Made by a program: the position numbers and the translations under genes. Positions 30,350-41,225 of a stretch of DNA of 64,000 nucleotides are shown here, piece after piece. The DNA is from Macrostomum hystrix. Taxonomy: Eukaryota > Platyhelminthes > Macrostomidae. Each line of letters starts with the position of its first letter. Positions within the stretch are counted from its first letter, which is position 1. The stretch spans positions 23,329,501 through 23,393,500 of the forward strand of contig CATNEN010000001.1 of the NCBI GenBank assembly GCA_950097015.1. The letters run 5' to 3'. The notes beneath the pieces are model-generated. The model was not told the DNA's origin and did no database searches. It saw only the letters and a program-made list of their open reading frames with translations.

Positions 30350-30745
30350 GGGTGATTCCAGTTGGAATCTGCGGTGTTTCCAGAAAAAGAAACAGCCGAA
30401 CACTGGAAACATACCAATCAGATGATTCCATGCTTAGAATCTACCCAACTGGGCGTTTTCTCGGTGCTTCTTGGTGGCGAAATGGAATCACCCAAAGAAT
30501 CCTCCAGTTCGGAAGATTCCATGCTTAGAAACCGCCGAGGAATCGCCCGTAAATAATTCTCTGGTTGTCCCATGGGCCACTGGTTCGGGTGATTCTTCGG
30601 CGGTTTCCGCACAATTTACGGTTACATCGGCTGCTTCCTGGGTGGTTTCTTTAACTCTTGCGAGATAGGGGGGATTTTGGTAGATTCCACTCCTATTTTG
30701 CACAAAAAAACCCGCCGAAGAAGCAGCCGAATTTTTTACAGGGAA
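30350..30745. repeat. Segment built of a degenerate, bidirectional GGTG(A/C)TTCTTCGGCGG-type motif
   Basis: Variants of one motif recur on both strands: GGTGCTTCTTGGTGGCG, GGTGATTCTTCGGCGGTTTC, GGCTGCTTCCTGGGTGG, and the inverse CCGCCGAAGAAGCAGCCG. A 16-bp direct repeat GATTCCATGCTTAGAA occurs at 30424 and 30515. It may be a decayed fold-back element; the ends are not defined. Confidence 0.4.
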
Positions 30746-30784
30746 AGCTTTGCTCTCCTGACTGACAGGTCAGGAGACCTTCCT

Positions 30785-30925
30785 GGCTTCCTCCCAGTCC
30801 ATGGACTGAACAGTCGTACGCAGCCTTCAGATGCGCCGTGCTTGTGTGCGGAATGCAACGGTGGGTCAAGGACTTCTATATAACAGGATCCAGTCCAGAT
30901 GCCATTGTATAGAAGTCCTTGGGTG
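30785..30925 (+). repeat. SINE family A tail fragment followed by a hairpin
   Basis: 30790-30840 matches the family A tail (CCATGGACTGAACAGTCGTACGCAGCCTTCAGATGCGCCG). Just after it, AAGGACTTCTATA (30868-30880) and TATAGAAGTCCTT (30908-30920) form a perfect 13-bp inverted repeat around a 27-nt loop. Confidence 0.65.
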
Positions 30926-31099
30926 GGTCCTGAGGCCTGCAATGAATATCTTAATTAACTAATTTACATGCAATAGCGGACTCCTGTCTTCCTGTTTCTC
31001 TTCTTTTTTGCGTGATCTTCGCAGTTCGCGAACGGCTATGCACGACAAACGAGTCTCATTCTTCTAGAAAGAGAAAGAAGATTAAGCAACTGTGAAAGG

Positions 31100-32090
31100 A
31101 AAAAGGAATTGCTTTGGCCGAGAACTGGGCCCCCAAGCCCCGCCTCTCTCAGCTCCACTCGAAATCCTGAGATCCTGGCCTGTCTGTCAAACCCTGCTTT
31201 GCGCTTTGTTAGCTTTTGCCTTTTCTTACTTCTGGCCAGGCTCGCTCACTCTGCCCACTTGCCGCCTCGAGGGCAAAGGGCCGCCCTGCCCGGCCCTGTC
31301 CCCAACAACTGCGCCGGTCACACACTGGGCCAGGTCGGACCATCAGAAGAAGCGGCAGCGGGCCACACACACACACACAGCTCCCACATGGCGCTGACGC
31401 ACGCACCGGGCAAGGCGGGCACCCTTCACTCTCTCGCTCTCGCTTTATTTCCTGCCTCCGGGCCCATGGGGGCAGGCAACGGCGCACCCGGGGCGGACTG
31501 TGAAACCCCACCCCCGCAGCCAGCAGCCCAGCCCCGTCAACGATTTGCGCTTGCACAAGAGGCCGCGGGCCAAAGCGCCAGACAGAGGTTTTTAGCTGTG
31601 TGTGTCTGTGGCTTGGGGGGCTAGTTTTCCTGTGCTAAAAAGCCTTTGGCTCGACCCCCCGTGGCGCCCCCACCCGCCGCCCTCCAGACCCTTGAAATCT
31701 GCGAGGCGGTGGCGGCCTCCGCGCGGGGGGGGGCGGCGGGTCTGCTTTTCTCGCTCTAGTGGAGCGGCGCCCCGCAGAAGCCCGGAACCGGGCCCGCCCG
31801 GTCAGCCACGCCTCTCTCTCTTACGGACCTCCAGGGCTTATTCCCATCCGGAGACAGGGTCGGCCATATCCCAGCTCCCCCGCTCAACACCCCTCGTGTG
31901 CGTGACGTCCCCGCGGGCCGCCCGCCAACCCCCCGCCAGGCCGCGCTGTGAGGAAGGACCGGCGGCCGTCGACCACCCACCCCCGACCCGCAGTCTCCAT
32001 ATAATTGAGAAAGCTTAGCCCAGAAGGAATAAAGACAGCGAGAAGAAAAAGCGAGACAGCTTCACTCGGGTCATATATTTTTGTCCAGCG
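31100..32090 (+). promoter_or_regulatory. GC/CpG-rich promoter and 5' leader region of the SAMD1-like gene
   Basis: A sharp change from AT-rich surroundings to GC-rich sequence with many CpGs, especially 31640-31990, ending at the ATG at 32095. No TATA box stands out. The open frames in this stretch reflect GC richness and look non-coding. Promoter function is inferred from position. Confidence 0.45.
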
Positions 32091-32094
32091 TTAG

Positions 32095-33823
32095 ATGAAA
32101 TCCGACATGTTCGTTGCCTCGAATTCGGCTGCCGCTGCTGCTGCTGCCGCGGCTGCGGCGGCTGCTCAAGCTAACTCCACTGCCTCTAGTATCAGCGCTC
32201 CGGGATGGCCGCCAGCGGCTCTCAGCCACCATCATCAGGCGTTGCATCAACTGCAACAGCAGCATCATCAGCAGCTGTTGCAGCAGCACCAGCAGCAGCA
32301 GCAGCACGCGCTTCTCCTGGAAGCAGCCGCAGCTTTTAGTCAACACTATTCCTACGCCGCATTCTACCCATCCCCACAGCAGCAGCACCAGCAGCAGCAT
32401 AACATGGACCTTACTCACATCTTACTAGCCCAGCAGCAGTTTCTGCAACAGCAGCAGCATCAGCTGCACTTGCACAACCAGCAGCAGCAGAAGCAGCAGC
32501 AGCAACAGCAGCACTACCAGCCTCCTCTACCGGCCTGTCTTACTGGCCCACAGGCCCAAGAAGAGCCGACTCCATCCGCCACTTCACCGGATTCGTCAGT
32601 CAACGTCAAATCCAGCCTGCTGACAATCATCGACCGGCTGCGCGAACGCAAGGCTCGCCCGGACGCTGACAGAATCTGCTCGATGATGTCGCGGCAGCAC
32701 GGACTACCTCGGGAGGTCATTGCCAGGACACTGGAGCGCCTAGTTGAGGAGGGTTCTGTGCTTCGCGTTGAGTACAAGGGCTCCGTGTCCTACAGAAATG
32801 CCGCCAAATGGCGCAACAAAGTCGGCGGCGTTGCAGTTCATGACGCCGCAGCCGCCGCTGCCGCCGCTGTTGCATCGATCGGCGGTGCTAAGAAACGTCG
32901 CAAGCAGAACAGCGCCTCGCCAACTAATTCCTGTGTGAATGCTGTCAAGCTGGAGCAGAAATCTAAAGAGCTGGATGCTTCGAACGGTTGTACCACGCCG
33001 CTCGACCTGTCTGTTGGCACCGTCGTGAAGGTCAAGACCGAATCGGATGTACCTGCAGCACCATCATGCACAGCTAACGAACCAGCCGCTAAGAAGGCTG
33101 CTGAACTCGAGGCTGAGAATTCCGATACGATGAAAACCTTGCCAGTTCAGGATGCTGATAAAGAGGTCGCTGCAGCGGAAGGAGCTGATATTGGCAACGA
33201 GTTGATGTGAGTCGATGGAAGAATTATTACAGCCTAGTTTAATAAGCTCAGATGGCTGCTTTCGTACGACCCTTGAGACTCTAAACAATTAAAAAATCTA
33301 TCGATGCCGCTCACCTGAACACATTCCCAGGGACCCAACCGTCGACTCTAACAAGAAAACTGACGAAAGCGATGTCGAAATGAACAGTTCCGTAGCCACA
33401 GGCAAGAGTCTTGATGAGAATGATCTGGGCTTCGACCAACCTGATCAGCCAGTGCAGGTAGAAGACAGCAAGGACAGCATGGACGGTGATCTTGACGAAG
33501 ACGACCATAACGACGAGGACGACTGCACCGGTGATGACACCGACGACGAGAGCTACGACGTTGACGCCTCGGACTGGACGATAGACGAAGTTGCCAACTG
33601 GCTGCAGGCGAAGAGCTTTGCAGAGGCCGCTGCGGCTTTTCGAGCTCAAGAGATCGACGGCGCCGCGCTGATGCTCCTTCGACGCGGCGACATTCTGGCT
33701 TGTCTGGGACTGCGGCTGGGTCCGGCTGTCAAACTGTTCCAGTGCATCTGCCGGCTGCAAGCTGCCAGCCAACTGAGGATGAAATGGGGCTGCAGCAACG
33801 GATCTATGGACCTCGGGCACTGA
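32095..33823 (+). CDS. SAMD1/atherin-like protein (winged-helix + SAM domain), 534 aa, 2 exons
   Basis: Exons 32095-33206 and 33331-33823 join in phase (AT/G, ATG codon) across a 124-bp GT-AG intron. The N-terminus has a run of 13 alanines, then His/Gln-rich sequence. Residues about 173-240 are the SAMD1-type winged helix (LLTIIDRLRERKARPDADRI ... VLRVEYKGSVSYRNAAKWR), which in human SAMD1 binds unmethylated CpG-rich DNA. A basic stretch (GGAKKRRKQ) may be a nuclear signal. An acidic linker precedes a SAM domain at about 452-516 (DWTIDEVANWLQAKSFAEAA), which mediates self-association in the family. Length matches human SAMD1 (about 538 aa). The last seven codons are the first unit of a 21-bp tandem repeat. 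Expected role: nuclear chromatin regulator at CpG islands. Confidence 0.9.
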
Positions 33824-33918
33824 TCTAGGGACCTTGGGCACTGATCTAGGGACCTTGGGCACTGATCTAGGGACCTCGGGCACTGATCTATGGACGTCGG
33901 GAACTCATCTAGAGACTT
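33803..33918 (+). repeat. 21-bp tandem repeat spanning the SAMD1-like stop codon
   Basis: Unit TGATCTAGGGACCTTGGGCAC, about 5.5 copies. The first copy starts GGA instead of TGA and encodes the C-terminal GSMDLGH; the second copy's TGA is the stop codon. Confidence 0.9.
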
Positions 33919-34272
33919 CAGACTTCGGATTTAAGGAACTGGGATCAACGTAACGGATTGGGAGATAAGGAAAAACAGGACTATTTATATTCAAACATTT
34001 CTGTTCTTTTGCTTTTTTATGTTTTTCGCTATACTTATTCAGCTAGAATTTTTAACTTTTCGTAAAACTCGCGCTGCATTTATTTTTGGCTGTAAATATC
34101 TAGAACAAATAAGTTGGCTCTCCTCGCACAGCAATCTCAGTGCAATTTGTACTGGGAATACACACACTTTCCAGGATTTCTATGTTTCTCAAAAATCTGT
34201 ACATGCGTGACCTATATCGCTCGTATAGTGTGTAAATATGTGTAGTCGCATTGTCACACGTTTGAATGATAA

Positions 34273-34278
34273 AATAAA
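34273..34278 (+). terminator. Candidate polyadenylation signal, SAMD1-like gene
   Basis: AATAAA about 450 bp after the stop codon. Position is plausible; no cleavage data. Confidence 0.4.
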
Positions 34279-34329
34279 CTATTCATTCATCATCAAGTCA
34301 ACTAATTTAATAATTTTGTTTGTTTTTTA

Positions 34330-34412
34330 TAGGTGCGCGGTTAACGCGTTTCCCACTCGCACCAAGGTCCCGGAGCTCGCTTCCGCGGGGAGGCCACATT
34401 CATTTTTGTTGC
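34330..34412 (+). repeat. SINE family B head fragment
   Basis: Reads GGTTAACGCGTTTCCCACTCGCACCAAGGTCC...CCGCGGGGAGGCCACATTCATTT, matching the tRNA-like head of the full copies at 54.0 and 55.4 kb. The body is absent. Confidence 0.75.
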
Positions 34413-34429
34413 AAGCTTACGAGTATGAG

Positions 34430-36640
34430 CTTGTCCGTATACTGATCCGTCTCCTATATATACTCAAAGTAGATTTATACAGGAGCCTTGAGATGCCTGA
34501 ATGTTGGCTACTGGCTCAACCCAACCGGATCCTACTAGCCAAGCACACTGCCCCCTAGGGGATTCTCTTCCCAAAATCTTTAGCCCTCCTTTAGTCGGGC
34601 CTCTTCATCTCCGCGGCGCAGACTCCAATTCCACTTGATCGGGACCCGAGGCTAGCGCTGGCCTTGCTGCCGCGGTGGTTCGATAGTATAGTTAACATTT
34701 TAGTCGATAATTTACTGGAAAGAGCAGAGCTCTCTGCCATACCTGCAGCCATCAATAAATATCGACCGATTTTCATGCAGGCTTATATAAAATTATTTGG
34801 TGATAATATGTTGCGTATAGCATCGGCATCATGTTAAGTTGTCGCAATTAAAAAGTATTTTATCTGAGAAATTTAAGACCTATTAGTGGTATAATATAGA
34901 GGTAATTTAAATTATTTGATACGTTGTCTTATTAAATTGCTGATGGTGTCTCATGGGGTCTCGTGTTAAATGATCTGGGCATTGCCATTTGACCTTCGAT
35001 CAAGCACATGTAAATGGCCCTCTTCGGTCTTTCGTCTTTTAATGACGATCTTTGCCAGCATTTAGCAGATAAATTATAAACTCATGTTAAAACTTAGACC
35101 ACGCACAGCGGTAAAAGGAGTTTTTTTATTTCTGAGTGCGTAAGAATACTGGTTTATATACTGTTCGCGTGCATGGTATTATGTAAATTAAAATTTATTC
35201 CCATGTATTCCCATTTATTACCATCAACTACGTAAACTACGTATTGAGTATACTAATTTCTCGCATTAGTCTTCTAGCTAGACCTAGCAGTTGTTTATTA
35301 GTCTGTTTTTACATAAAAATCGTATTTAACATGAACTAACAGTCTTTTAATAAACAGACATAGTTTTACTTAAAATATATAAATATTTATGTCAAATCTA
35401 AGTAACATTCAGGTAGGTTAAAAAACAAATTACATCTTCATCAGCTTTGCATCAAGATTTATTGAACTAATCGCGGTCACTTGTCCAGATTTATTGGAGC
35501 CAGATCCTAATGGCCGTTTAAAAAGGCATTTTTCACGAATGTGTCCTAAATGCCATTAGCAACAGAAACAACGAGAACGTAACTTGAAGTTTTTGAACGG
35601 TTAAACAAAAAAGCAGAAACTGTTAGTAAATACAGTATTATAAATGACAAGTTGATTCATTTTCTGCAATAAAAATTCTAATACAAGCTAATTGTATTAA
35701 AAATTAAGCTAAATAAAAAATAATGGTTACCACGGTTCCATAGTAGCAGTAGAAAATTTCGACTTTGATATGCCAAGCATTTTCATACACAATGTCTGTT
35801 TTACAGACGTATTCTTTTTTAGCATTTCGATATTCAGATTATTATTAGTTTTGTGCAGTTTAGATACTGTAAAATAATGCATAAGAAAAATAAGTTGGAA
35901 CAGTTAGTGTGCTTAAAAATAGTATGGATAAACTTATTTAATTGAATGGTAATTAACGTTACTTAAAATGCCGTCTTACAACTCTATAAACGTACTCGTA
36001 ACACACAGCTTTAACTCTTATACAGACGCACAGAAATGTATGCATTTTTATAAACACTTATCATTGAAGTTTGTTTACATTTTATTGTTATTAAAAAATC
36101 GAAATACAAAATTAAATTCATGGTTTATAAAATTAACTGATCAGTAAATCAGTAAATCTGATTAAATCAGGTAATGGACATAAATTATATTAATAAATAT
36201 AGCTCCTTAGCGAATACATTTTTATTTGATGTTTTGCTTTCATTATCTTTTGATTGATAAGGATTAAATGCAAAAAGTAGTTGACATATAAGTTGAACTT
36301 TATTCACCAGTTTACAAAATGTAAAAGCATTGTCAAGAAACAGTAAGACTTATAGAAATTTGTGCTGTTGTTTGTCATTTGTAATTATATTTGCACATTT
36401 TTTGTCTATTACATATGATTTTTTAATTTTCGGGTGCAAATAATTGTTGTATTTGAGCCTCCTTTAAGTATATAAAAGCTAGATATGAAAACTTACAAAT
36501 TGATTCAAAACAATACTCAATAATGTTTGATGCCATCAAATGTTTTATTTTTAATATGCTTTAGAAGCATATGAAGCGCTATATCTTTAAAAAGTTTGTT
36601 AAACATAGATTGTCCATCTCTTCACTCTGTTTTGTTTCCA
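34430..36640. other. Intergenic AT-rich sequence
   Basis: No convincing ORF, RNA or tandem repeat seen. A 3' splice-site-like TTTTGTTTCCAG ends at 36641, 27 nt before the next gene's ATG (5' UTR intron or spliced-leader acceptor). Confidence 0.4.
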
Positions 36641-36668
36641 GTCCTAGACTCGAGTCTCCGCTGTTGCC

Positions 36669-39600
36669 ATGGAGATCCAGTATGTTTACACTAAGAAGCG
36701 AGCCGAATTCGGCCGCCAGTGCATCTTCAGCGACCGGCCGGCCGAGCTGCTGGTTGACATAACGCCGAATCCGGACGCCCTGAAGGAATTCGTGGAGCGC
36801 GACCCCGTGGACAGAGGCGTCCAAGTTGTTCAAGAGATGAGCGAGCATGATGTCAACACTGAGCGCTTCGAGACTGACTCTCACGGTGTAAACCACGCCG
36901 AGGGAGGCTGGCCGAAGGACGTCAACGCCCAGGAGGTCGAGCAGGTGATCCGTTTCCGCAAGAAGGTCGAGAAGGACGAGATGTACATCAGCACCGTGCA
37001 GACTTTGGGCGGTCAGATGGAGCACTGCATCAAGCAGAACAACGCCATCGACATCTATCAGGACTACTTCAGCGACGTGGAGATTCAAGCATCCGAGGAG
37101 CCACCGTCGGCAAAGACCATTAACGTGTTCAAAGATCCCAACAAGGACCGCGGCGTGGCCCACATCAGCTGGTACCCGGATGGTCCAACCAAGCTGGCCA
37201 TTGCCTACTGTAACACCGACTTTCAGCGGGCACCGAAGGACACATCCACGGAGTCCTACGTCTGGGATGTGATCAACCCCAACAAGCCGGACCTGGCCTT
37301 AAAGCCGGTGTCGCCCCTGGTGTGTCTGGAGTACAACCCGAAGGACGCCCACATTCTGGTTGGCGGCTGTTACAACGGCCAAGTGGCGTACTGGGACTGT
37401 CGCAAGGGTTCACAGCCAATTGAGACCAGTGAGGTGGCCACCGGGCATCGCGATCCGGTCTGGAAGGTCATCTGGAATCAGAGCAAGACGGGCACCGAAT
37501 GCTTCTCCGTGTCCACTGATGGTCAGGTCAGTTAAAAAGTCCACTATATTCCATTGCCTCTGAGAAGACTTTTTTACTTTGACAATTAAAGAGTTCGCAT
37601 TAAAACAAACGAAATTCAGGTGCTATGGTGGGACATCCGCAAGCTGGCCGAGCCAATCGAGAAGCTTTACTTGGACGCCACTAAGAAGCAGGACTTGTCG
37701 CAGGCGCAGGGCGCGTACGCCCTGGAGTACGAGCCGACCATCCCCACCAAGTTCATGGCCGGCACAGAGCAGGGCGCCATCTTCTCCTGCAACAGGAAGG
37801 GCAAGACCGATGCGGACAAGATTGTGGCCGTGTATCCGGGACACATCGGGCCGGTCTATGCTCTGCAGAGGAACCCGCAGTTTCCCAAGGTTATACATTG
37901 TTCATTTTATGCACACTTTTCAGTTGGGAACGTGGCGTGCCCGGAGTACAACCCGAAGGACGCTCACATTCTGGCTGGCGGCTGTTACAATGGGGCCGAG
38001 GGGCATCCATTAGAAATGCATTAAAATAGCTTTTTTTCAAAATAATTGGCTGACCCTAATATTGAAGCAACGCTATGGTTAAATATGTTAAATGAGTTAC
38101 GAAGTAACTATAGAAATTGTACTTTTTGAGTTTTATTTTTCGTTTCAAAGTTTTTCTTAACGCTTTCGATCTCTTCTATTGACGTTTGCTTACAATAAAT
38201 CGGCACAAAAGGTCATCAAAAAACATAAAACTTCAAAACTTAGAGCAAACAGAAGAGACCACAATATTGGGAATTTAGCGACTCCTGCAGTCGGCACTAA
38301 TTAACATGAGTTATTTACAACGCGTTTTCAATCCAGATCTTTATGTCCGTCGGAGACTGGACGACTCGGATTTGGTCGGAGGACATCAAAGAGAACGCCA
38401 TCATGTGGACGAAGTTTCATCAGAGCGGCCTCACCGACGGCTGCTGGTCGACGGTCCGGCCGGCCGTTTTCTTCACCTCTAAAACCGACGGCACCCTGGA
38501 CGTCTGGGACCTGCTGTTCAAGCAAAACGACCCGACACTCACCGTGCAGGTCTGCGACGAGCCGCTGCAGTGCCTCCGCCTTCAGGAGCACGGCCGCCTC
38601 ATGGCATGCGGCAGCCAGGGCGGTGTCGCCACCATCGTCGAGCTGTCAGAAGGCTTCTACGCGCAGAACCGCAACGAGCGCAACCTGGTCAACACCATCT
38701 TCGATCGCGAGACCAGGCGAGAGAAGATTCTGGAGGCCCGGCACAGGGAGATGAAGCTTAAGGAGAAGAAGGGTGGAGCGGTGAGTACCTTTGAGTTCAA
38801 GGCTCAAAAATAATTAAAGTATTCGCAAGAGTGCTGCGGGCAAAAGCACATCATTTGCTGACACTGAACCCGCAGCCAGCGGCGAGGTGGCATTTCTGCC
38901 CATTCCGCTGACTCCTGAGCACACGCACACACAGACACCGTACGCAGTCACGCGCATACTCAGGTGTGTACATCTGCCCAGACTTTCTCATCGTCAGGCA
39001 GTGTACACTCTCACTGTGCCTTGGAGTTTGGGCCTCAAGGGCGCGAATTAAACGACAAGCCCCCCAAGCCTTCTCTCCGAGGCTGCGCCCCAAATTAAAG
39101 TGGCCTCACCTCACCTATAAACTACAATACTTGTTCGCAGAGTGTTTCAGAATCTGACTCACCGCGAGCTGCGCAGACTGAATTTTCGACTAGAAACAAT
39201 CCGGTAATGAGGCCTGAGGTGAAATTAATGCTGAGAGTTTTACAAGTTAGCCGTGTCTGTGTTTTGCTTTAAATGTTTACTTATTAACTTGGATGCATCT
39301 CCATGGACACTCCTCTATTATTCCCATGCTCAACGAATGCTGATATTGTCTAGGAAAAATATTCCAAGCATGGTTGAGAAAATTTCCTCCGAATGTTGTC
39401 CGCTTGTCCGACAGCCAAAACAAAATTTGATAATTTTTTGTTGCTTCGCTCTGCCTTTAATGAAGAGGAATGTTTAGCTTCCTAGACGTGTTGTCGTTGC
39501 AGTCACCCACCGAATTATAGGATAAAGTTTTATTCATTGATTGTGGGCATCGCGATACAAAATACGGTTTTACCCCGGAAATCTAGTTAATTTCGTTGAT

Positions 39601-40579
39601 AGTAGTCCAAATCGATTGTCCCACCAACTCAGGAGGACGAGGAAGAGCGAGGCGAGGAGCAGGTCGAGGACCTCATGGCCAAGGCCGAGCAGGACTTTTT
39701 TGCCGCCATCGACAACGAGAAGAAGTTGCGCGAGCGTCGCAAGGAGGAGCGCGAGAACGCGATGCGCGAGGTCGAGGCTGCGCCCGAGGAGGAAGCCGCC
39801 GGCGCCGAGGAGGAAGTCAAAAATCTGGAGCGGGTGAGGCTGGTGTACATTCTGGAGGGTCGGCTGGGGTGGGGACGAGTGTACATTCTAAAGGGTTGGC
39901 TTGGTTGGGGACAAGTGTACATTCTGGAGGATTGGTTGGAGTGGGGACGAGTGTACATTTTCTGGAGGGTCAGCTGGGGTGGGGACGAGTGTACATTCTA
40001 AAGGGTTGGCTTGGTTGGGGACGAGTGTACATTCTGGAGGATTGGTTGGAGTGGGGACGAGTGTACATTTTCTGGAGGGTCGGCTGGGGTGGGGACGAGT
40101 GTACATTCTGGAGGATTGGTTGGAGTGGGGACGAGTGTACATTTTCTGGAGGGTCGGCTGGGGTGGGGACGAGTGTACATTCTAAAGGGTTGGCTTGGTT
40201 GAGGACGAGTGTACATTCTGGAGGATTGGTTGGAGTGGGACGAATGTACATTCTGAGGGTGTTTCTGGGTTGGTGCCAAGTTCATAATAGTTTTTTAAGT
40301 CAAGGTGCTGAGTCTGATGTTGCACCCATTGTACTCTTCTGTTAGCAACAAAAATCACCGAATCTTACCTCTCGCAGGTGGAGGAAAACGGCGAGGACGA
40401 GGCTGAGAATCCGCAGAGTGACGAGCCGGTCTCTGCGGAGGAGAAGGGAGAGACGGTGAGCGTTATTAACTGTTTCCCGCCCATCCTACTGACAGTAGTA
40501 CGATTAGAATATTTTAATGAATTTCTATTAAAAACGCACTTTTCACCCGCCGTTTCAGGAGGGCAACGAGAAGGCGTAA
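36669..40579 (+). CDS. DNAI2: Axonemal dynein intermediate chain 2 (DNAI2/IC2-type), 623 aa, 6 exons
   Basis: Exons 36669-37526, 37620-37889, 38337-38780, 39633-39833, 40378-40455 and 40559-40579 all meet in phase 0 (1872 nt; human DNAI2 is about 605 aa). The start [18 protein letters not shown] is typical of the family. WD-repeat segments follow ([59 protein letters not shown]). [19 protein letters not shown] comes next, then a Glu-rich tail. In the family the protein anchors the outer dynein arm to the axonemal doublet together with DNAI1-type chains, so motile cilia or flagella are implied. Intron 4 is a minisatellite starting within a few bases of the donor. Intron 2 holds a 60-bp near-copy of exon 1. 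Confidence 0.95.
37936..37995 (+). repeat. Intronic near-copy of a DNAI2 exon 1 fragment
   Basis: 60 bp, about 90% identical to exon 1 at 37321-37380. It encodes the same [15 protein letters not shown] segment; most differences are C/T transitions. It sits in intron 2 just after an acceptor-like CACACTTTTCAG (ends 37923). Confidence 0.9.
38832..39114 (-). repeat. SINE family B in DNAI2 intron 3, head truncated
   Basis: The reverse complement carries the family body and tail (AAGGCACAGTGAGAGTGTAC, TCAGGAGTCAGCGGAATGGG). The tRNA-like boxes at the 5' end (right side) are missing, replaced by CACCTCACCTATAAACTAC. Confidence 0.8.
39838..40258 (+). repeat. 36-38-bp minisatellite in DNAI2 intron 4
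   Basis: About 11 units alternating three types, all with GGGGACGAGTGTACATTCT. The first unit begins within the donor region: exon end CTGGAGCGG/GTGAGGCTGGTGTACATT resembles the unit CTGGAGGGTCGGCTGGGG...GTGTACATT. The exon's reading frame stays open through the array. Confidence 0.92.
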
Positions 40580-40742
40580 TCAAAGCTCTTCCATTGGATC
40601 ATCGGCAGGGAGAGAGTTTTGGCTAGCAGTGATTTTCAACAAACGATCAGGAGAATTAGAGATCGTTCACACCCCAATTTTGTTTCAGCATCAAAGAGCG
40701 AGCTAACTCTACAAATATATTTGAAGTTTTCTGAAATTATGA

Positions 40743-40748
40743 AATAAA
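40743..40748 (+). terminator. Candidate polyadenylation signal, DNAI2
   Basis: AATAAA about 165 bp after the stop, followed by a T/G-rich stretch. Confidence 0.5.
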
Positions 40749-41107
40749 CTCTTTGGATGTTGCGTCGTAATAATTTTTCAAACCAACTCCGTCAGTAATT
40801 ATTGCTATTATTTTCGCTGTTGTCGCCTTTTCTGCTGCTGTTGTTTCTCTTCCTGTTTATTTGTTTCGAATTAATATGGACTAGGTAGCATCCTTTTGAA
40901 GACGTCAATGACTTCTCTTCCTGTTTATTTTTTTGTAACATTTTCTTCTACGGTTCCTTTGAGGGAGTTTTTTATTAGTGTTTTGTGACAATAAACTGTG
41001 AAGTTCAGATTTGCGAAGCAAAAAATGTTATGAATTCAAATAATTAGGCACGACAATTTAAAAGAGGTGCAATGATTTTTCATGACTTTTGTGCTTTTAT
41101 CATGGCG

Positions 41108-41225
41108 TGAGTGCAGGCGCTGTCTGAAGAGTTCGCCTCTAGCACCAACGTTCCTGAGTTCGATTCCTGAGTTTGAGTCTGAGTTTGTACCTTTGCCCAC
41201 TGCCCTCCTGCAAAAAAAGAGATAT
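41108..41225 (+). repeat. SINE family B, internally deleted copy
   Basis: Joins the degenerate head (AGTTCGCCTCTAGCACCAACGTTCC...AGTTCGATTCC) directly to the family tail (CCCTCCTGCAAAAAAAGAGATA), with the body lost. Confidence 0.55.

Noticed and set aside
31092-32018. Several overlapping ORFs in the GC-rich region before the SAMD1-like gene
   Set aside because: Open in multiple frames because stops are rare in GC-rich DNA; no domain, no consistent frame, and contains CA repeats and homopolymers.
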